From Isoetes taiwanensis (taxonomy: Eukaryota > Streptophyta > Lycopodiopsida > Isoetales > Isoetaceae), in contig JAJEKV010000047.1 in assembly GCA_021234155.1 (NCBI GenBank), forward strand, positions 10,252,081-10,316,080: a stretch of 64,000 nt of DNA. Reading direction: 5' to 3'. Every line of letters begins with the position of its first letter. The stretch's first letter is position 1. A program made the position numbers and the translations under genes. The notes below the pieces were generated by a model that was not told the DNA's origin, made no database searches, and worked only from the letters and a program-made list of their open reading frames with translations. Positions 58,738 through 64,000 of this stretch are shown here, one piece after another.

Positions 58738-60357
58738 TGAAATAACTCGATGCTTGCATGTATGGCTTATTAGAAAGAAATAGAGGAATAAACATAAAAG
58801 GGGGTAAACCATTGGGGATATGGAATTTAGACAATATAAAATGCGGAATGCACTCTAGAAGTACTGATTAATATACCTCGTGCAATATGGCCAACAAATC
58901 ATATAAAAACCATAGAAAAAAATGTATAAAAACACAAAAAAAAACCCTGTTATTATGCTACGTATTAAGTTCTATTGGGATTACATTAAGCTTGTCTATC
59001 CCCCCTAAAATGGGAAAAAGAAAATTGAAAAAGGCCTATACAATGGGCTATCATGCAAGATTATTAAGTAGATTGTAGGATATGTACAAAAAAATTGTGC
59101 CGTTTGGCAATATTGATGGGCACTCACATGTATAAATTTAAGTATTTACTGATTGCAAGCAGTGTGAAGTGAGATAACCTTAGAGGACCTCAAGAGACCT
59201 GCTAAAAACTTAGGCTCTTACCCATGTACTTAGCTAACTGTCCTTTGGTTTTGCTGCAGGTAATAGGGTCCTCTACTCGATGTTTTGTATTCTTATAAAT
59301 AAGGAGCTGGAATTATACCTTTTGGCTGAAACATATCGTGTGGAATTTGTGGTGTGCTTGTAGAATGCAATTTCATAATAGTTATAAGTTAACCTTGATG
59401 TGCTACTATTGATAAAGGTAATTTACTTACTCATAACATTAGTTGGGTAGTATTATGCTAGATACACAGTTGTATTATGGTTGATATGGAATTTCAGAGA
59501 TATTTTATATTATTGAAGTATTATATGAAAATGATATTAAAATGACCTTGTATATGACTTAAGATATATGCGCATGTATGTCTTAAGGACTGCTTATTGA
59601 TGCTTGTTTTTCAAGTATAATGGTTTGGGTTGACCAGACCAAAAGGTTTTTGCTTTGTCTTCAGTATAATGGTTATACCAATATCGTAGATAAAGGTTGG
59701 ATACTATTCAGGTGTAAAAATATTTACTAAATCTTTGGATATATTTATTTCATAGGAAACTAGAAACGTTGAGTAAATTGGATCGCATCAATTACTGGAT
59801 TAAGATGATGGTTATGCTGAACTATGACAAATGCAAAATTCCCAGCACTAACGTTGTTGTAGACCATTTTTGTGGTGTATCAAAAATAAGAAAATTCATG
59901 CATGGATCATGTGTAAGGAAATTAATCTGCTGGAAAACATTGGATATTTTTATTTCATAGGGAAATGGCAAAGTTAAGGAACTGGATGTCAGCAAGTAAG
60001 AAGTTATGAGGACCATACTTGGAGTTGCAGCCACGTTTATTGATGAAGATATTGATCATTGGAATAGTACTGAAATTGTTCATTCCAATGGCATTTGTCC
60101 ATGGTGTAAACCACATAACTGATCATATGTGTGCACAAGGTTATGAGTAGTATTCTGATTAAATAAAGCAATACAGGCTGGGTAGGGCCTTGATAACAAC
60201 AATGTCCTAACTCACCTTGTTGCTAAACCATTTTAATGTGCAAAAAATAAAGTTTACTGAGGCTTTTGTGACCTACAGAAGAAGGCAAGATTTTTTTTAT
60301 AATAGGGTCCAAAATTTGTGGCATAATGACCGGCACAATGACCGGCACAGCCTAAGT

Positions 60358-60470
60358 TCCTAATTGGTACTTTAAATCAAATGATTAGATCTAAAGCTCT
60401 TGGAATAAAGCATGCCATAAATTTGAAGTTGGATAGTCTCCTAATTGGTACTTTAAATCAAATGATTAGA
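60358..60470. repeat. Direct repeat CCTAATTGGTACTTTAAATC..., period 79 bp
   Basis: A 32-bp unit (to AAATGATTAGA) is repeated exactly at about 60358 and 60437. A smaller GACCGGCACA repeat precedes it. Confidence 0.9.
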
Positions 60471-61639
60471 CCTATCGTCTTTAAAAATAATGTTTGTGAA
60501 CATTGTGAAAGTTAAATTCCATACTTTCGGGTATTATTGTATAGATATTTAAGTCGGCCCTAGTTGTAAAAATACAGTAAGGGAGGGTGTTAGAAATAGA
60601 GGTAAGAGTGCTAAAAATGGGTGCCAAATATACACTTCAAATCTTAGGAGGGAACATAGCAAAATAATATTAGTTTTTAATCTGCCGCATAAACGACTTC
60701 TGTTCTTCCAATTTATGCTCGATTCTAGTCATTTGGTCTAGATCTGGTGCTACACTTCATTTTTTCCTCAAAAATATCTGCCCAACATTGAAAGTTCTTG
60801 ATTCATTGATCATTTAACACACAGACTTAGGTATGGCGAAGAAATTATTCCCAGACGGTGTTTCTGGCAGTCCTGGCTTTAAAAGAAGGCATTTTTTGTC
60901 CCAATCCGGTAAATTCTCGCTTCTCTTCTTTTTTCTATTTGAGGTAGCAGGATATTTGCCAATTGCACCTTTTTCCTATCTGTGAATCTGCTGGTTCGAG
61001 CTACAACAAGGTCGGTTGGGGCTATGGCCGTCCATCTGGAGTTCTGTAGCCTTTGTCAAAGGCTCCCATCAGACTGCCTTCTTGAGGCAGTTCATCCACG
61101 TGCATCTCCTTCTGTTGCTATTTTAATCATATTTTAATCGATCACTATATGGACAATGCAAAAAATGTGAAGAACACATCTAGTAGTCATTACTTGGGCA
61201 TCATGGGCATACTGCCATACCAAGCACTGAAAATACCATAAAGCAAATGTGATACCATTGGAGCAAAACTTCTTCCGTGAGTAGTTGATTCAATATGTCT
61301 GATTTTAGGAACTTTCTGAAACAGTTATTAACCAATAAAAGCATTCATAAACCTATCCATCTCATAATTTTCTCATTTGAGCTCATGGCTTTGCTGCATA
61401 ACACAAATAACATGAGATCAAGGCCAATAGTTGCAACCTGAAACCATCTACTAAGCATGAAGGCTAAGAGTTAATAGTATGAGATCCATAAAGACAAAGT
61501 CGAAAAATCCATCCCAAAATGAAAGGAACAATTGCCTCATGTCCAGGCAACAGAGAATAACTTGTATCTATAATTGAATATCTGATGACTGCCCTCCTTC
61601 AAATATTCAGCACCATATCTCATACTAATTTGCTAGAGT

Positions 61640-62030
61640 TAGAACACCATAGTCTATTCTAGTGGTGCAGTAGGAAACGTCTCAGGATGTCATTGGAAGC
61701 TGGTGCCACTACAACTAAAATCGGCACGACCATGAGGGCATTGCCTTGAAATGAGAGAAAAAGAGATGGCTGCTCCGTTGCATATAGATCTCCATGGACG
61801 GATGCCGCCATAGCCAATTGCAAAAAAAACAAAAGGGGTGTTACCCGAGTTACAGTACTATAGCCTATTCTTGTGGTGCAGTCGAAAACATCTCAAGGTG
61901 TTGGCCGAAAGTCGGTGTCAGAAATGAAGCCCCCATAGCCAGCATTGCCCTTTCCTTTAGACCACCCAGGCTCAGGCATGCACCATTGTCCTTTCCTTTA
62001 GACCACTCTAGGTACAGACATGCACCAGAC
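61640..62030. repeat. Diverged local duplications
   Basis: ATAG(T/C)CTATTCT.GTGGTGCAGT occurs at about 61650 and 61860. TCCTTTAGACCAC then CAG(G/A)CATGCACCA occurs at about 61953 and 61996. Confidence 0.7.
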
Positions 62031-63383
62031 CGAGATTAACTGTACTAGGAAGGTCGATTTGGTCTGGGTTCAAGGTTGGGGCTTACCAAAATGTTGCTAT
62101 CGCCATTTGATGCCATTCTGTGAAGCTTCACCACAGCCAAATATGGAAGCGCCATACCTGCACTGCCTAACAGAGGATTTGCACGTAAAAGAGCCGCTCC
62201 AACTCTGTTCCATTCTATTCCCCCAGACCGCAGACTTTGTTTGAAGGCAAAGTTTTCTCTCACAGCGAACCCCTGGATATTGACAGATGGAAAATTAGAA
62301 ATGCATACCTTTAAGGGGAGGTCATGGTCTTTGGACCACTTGATGCGCAAATGGCTATATCTAGAGTTGTGGTGATCCAATTGACAAGCTTAATGGCTCA
62401 TTGTGTTGCCTGCATGAAATCAGAAATTGAAATTGGTATGGACCATGAGAAAACCAGCCAAAGAGAACTCCTTTTTTTTACCGTGATTGACATAGCAATA
62501 CCCAGATGGACCACTTTGGATGGACCAGCAGCAGAATCTAAACAGACTACATTGTAACCATGAAGGACCTTCTATAAACCATGAATAGCACTTACCTACC
62601 AAGCTGATGGACCAACACGCAACTCCAATAAACCCACTGCATACCAGCATTGACCTCTTTACAACTTAGAATGGAACTGCTGTAGATCTTCAAAAAATGC
62701 CCAAATCACCTGAAAATGAGTCTAAATCCTAAATAATATAAACCTAACAGGGGTGAAAGGCTTTGATCATTCATAGCCTTAACTACAGGCTACTTCCAAT
62801 CACCCCTGCTGCAGCACACAGATCAAATAATTAGTACTTGGGATCCCATGTTGATGGCAGCATTACCAATGCAACCAGCAACATGAGTTCCCAAACGAAA
62901 ATATGATAGTTGCAAAACTTAAATATAACTTATGAGCATGTACAGTAGCACTTAATAGTTCATGCAACACTTCAATAGTTCATGGCAAATGCCTTCGACA
63001 CACAACAAGAACAATTAGATACTAAAATTAAGATGGTAATTTGATTAGGACTTACAACTGAGTTCTCTTTGGCTTTGCACACCACTGTTGTGTCTTATAG
63101 CAGATTTCAGCAAAATATGTTAACTAACCAACAAAACTACTGCAACAACTTGAGTAACACATTAGAACATGGGATCTAGGACTCTGATCAGTCCTAGATC
63201 CCATCAAAGCACAAAATTACATGGAACCTAACTTGTCCTAAATAACAACACTGCTACCATGCAATTGATATTGAAATACAACACTACGCACGCTAACTAA
63301 CAGTGAGAAACAATTCCATTGATTGTGTCCAAAATGCCAACAAAACTTGAGCACAATTCAATCACAAAAAAAGGGATATCCCA

Positions 63384-63990
63384 TCACACACCAAGGCCTC
63401 GAAGGATCAAATCAGCCTCTTTCCTGTAAACATAATTTAGAGCCATGGTTTTCTTAACTGCTGGTGTTGCATCAATGGCATCTTCATCAATCTCTTGGAC
63501 GTCACTTTTATTGCTGTAAATTGGCTTGTAAGCATGGTGGCTCTCATCCACATTATCAGCAAAGCCATTGTTTCTGCTATGATATGCATCAGGGTCAGTC
63601 CAATGCCAGTCAGGGTCCAAATCAGCCTTGTTTCCAGCCTTATTCTTGTGATTGTCCCAAGAACAAATGTGTGTGTCCTCATTACTGCATCCCACAAGCT
63701 CATCCTCATCATCATAATCACTAACTTGGCTGTCTATGTACATGGCAGCATCAACAACCAACACCTGAACAACCATAAAAGCCTGCCTGCTCATGTTCAA
63801 GCACATCCTCCACAACTGCATCATGCTCATGTTCATACGGCACATCCTCCACAATTGCTTCATAAACATGAGTAGGCTCAACTGCAGCAACAGTTGGATT
63901 AGCAACAACTAAAAATGGTGTGTGCACAGCTGGAATTATTCCAGATCTAGCTAACTTGTCCCTTGGCTTTCTAACCCTCTCTTTGGCTTT
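63384..63990 (-). CDS. Partial acidic protein at the right edge, family unknown
   Basis: Minus strand. One frame from the edge to about 63770 reads KPRDKLARSGIIPAV, EAIVEDVPYEHEHDAVVED. A one-step frame change then leads to DYDDEDELVGCSNEDTHICS, DWHWTDPDAYHS, and stop at 63384. The acidic, His/Asp-rich style recalls N-terminal regions of MULE-type transposase genes, but no domain is visible. It is cut by the window end. Confidence 0.4.
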
Positions 63991-64000
63991 TTCTCATGCA

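Larger units (their letters stand above)
58738..63380. other. Long intergenic stretch without a recognised gene
   Basis: Only short frames are present. Local duplications are listed separately. TTTTTTT/AAAAA runs are scattered. No RT, transposase or conserved plant exon could be read in any frame. Confidence 0.45.

Noticed and set aside
63495-63875. 126-codon hydrophobic plus-strand ORF
   Set aside because: It is opposite the acidic minus-strand frame; its Val/Ile/His bias is the mirror of Asp/Glu codons.

Overview
The window looks like nuclear DNA of a land plant. Several genes carry GT-AG introns. There is a KUP/HAK-type potassium transporter, a Nodulin-like (NFD4-type) MFS transporter and a uS9/RPS16 cytosolic ribosomal protein copy with telo-box motifs (AAACCCTAA) upstream. 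Retroelement primer-binding sites match plant initiator tRNA-Met (TGGTATCAGAGC). DUF7869-type transposase-like genes, and a bacterial-looking DNA methyltransferase in intron-containing form, make a non-seed plant (moss, liverwort, lycophyte or fern) more likely than a flowering plant; that is an inference. Most of the window is transposable elements in various states of decay, and most coding units are broken.

Layout: (a) 0.6-8.1 kb is the most unusual part. A minus-strand intron-containing gene joins a ParB-like domain to a beta-class N4/N6 DNA methyltransferase, with an NLS-like basic patch. Its introns and upstream region hold two arrays of an 18-bp palindrome (GTGTATTCCGGAATACAC and variants) repeated about every 42 bp, plus single copies. 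A plus-strand DUF7869-type transposase-like pseudogene follows. (b) 11.0-17.4 kb: a Nodulin-like MFS gene on the minus strand is cut by a very young 4,776-bp LTR element with identical 197-bp LTRs, a perfect 5-bp target duplication and no coding capacity. (c) 18.9-19.8 kb: decayed coding-like sequence. (d) 23.9-27.25 kb: a 5'-truncated minus-strand LINE. (e) 31.2-32.2 kb: a 1-kb LTR with its primer-binding site. (f) 32.3-39.2 kb: a decayed plus-strand Ty3 chromovirus with extra ORFs before gag. (g) 39.6-42.1 kb: KUP transporter exons and a cysteine-rich exon. (h) 43.7-55.9 kb: a second copy of the 1-kb LTR, split by an 11.3-kb minus-strand Ty3 element. That element has a long extra ORF after pol and a small antisense ORF with its own TATA box and AATAAA; a hAT-like MITE sits in its integrase. 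(i) 56-64 kb: a fold-back element, an RPS16 pseudogene, short tandem duplications and a partial ORF at the edge.

How the parts may work together: the methylase/ParB-like gene, its helically phased palindromes and the neighbouring transposase-like gene could be remnants of one mobile system, in which the ParB-like or methylase protein recognises the palindromes. This is a hypothesis; no shared terminal repeats were found. The rest is ordinary plant genes being interrupted by nested retroelements.
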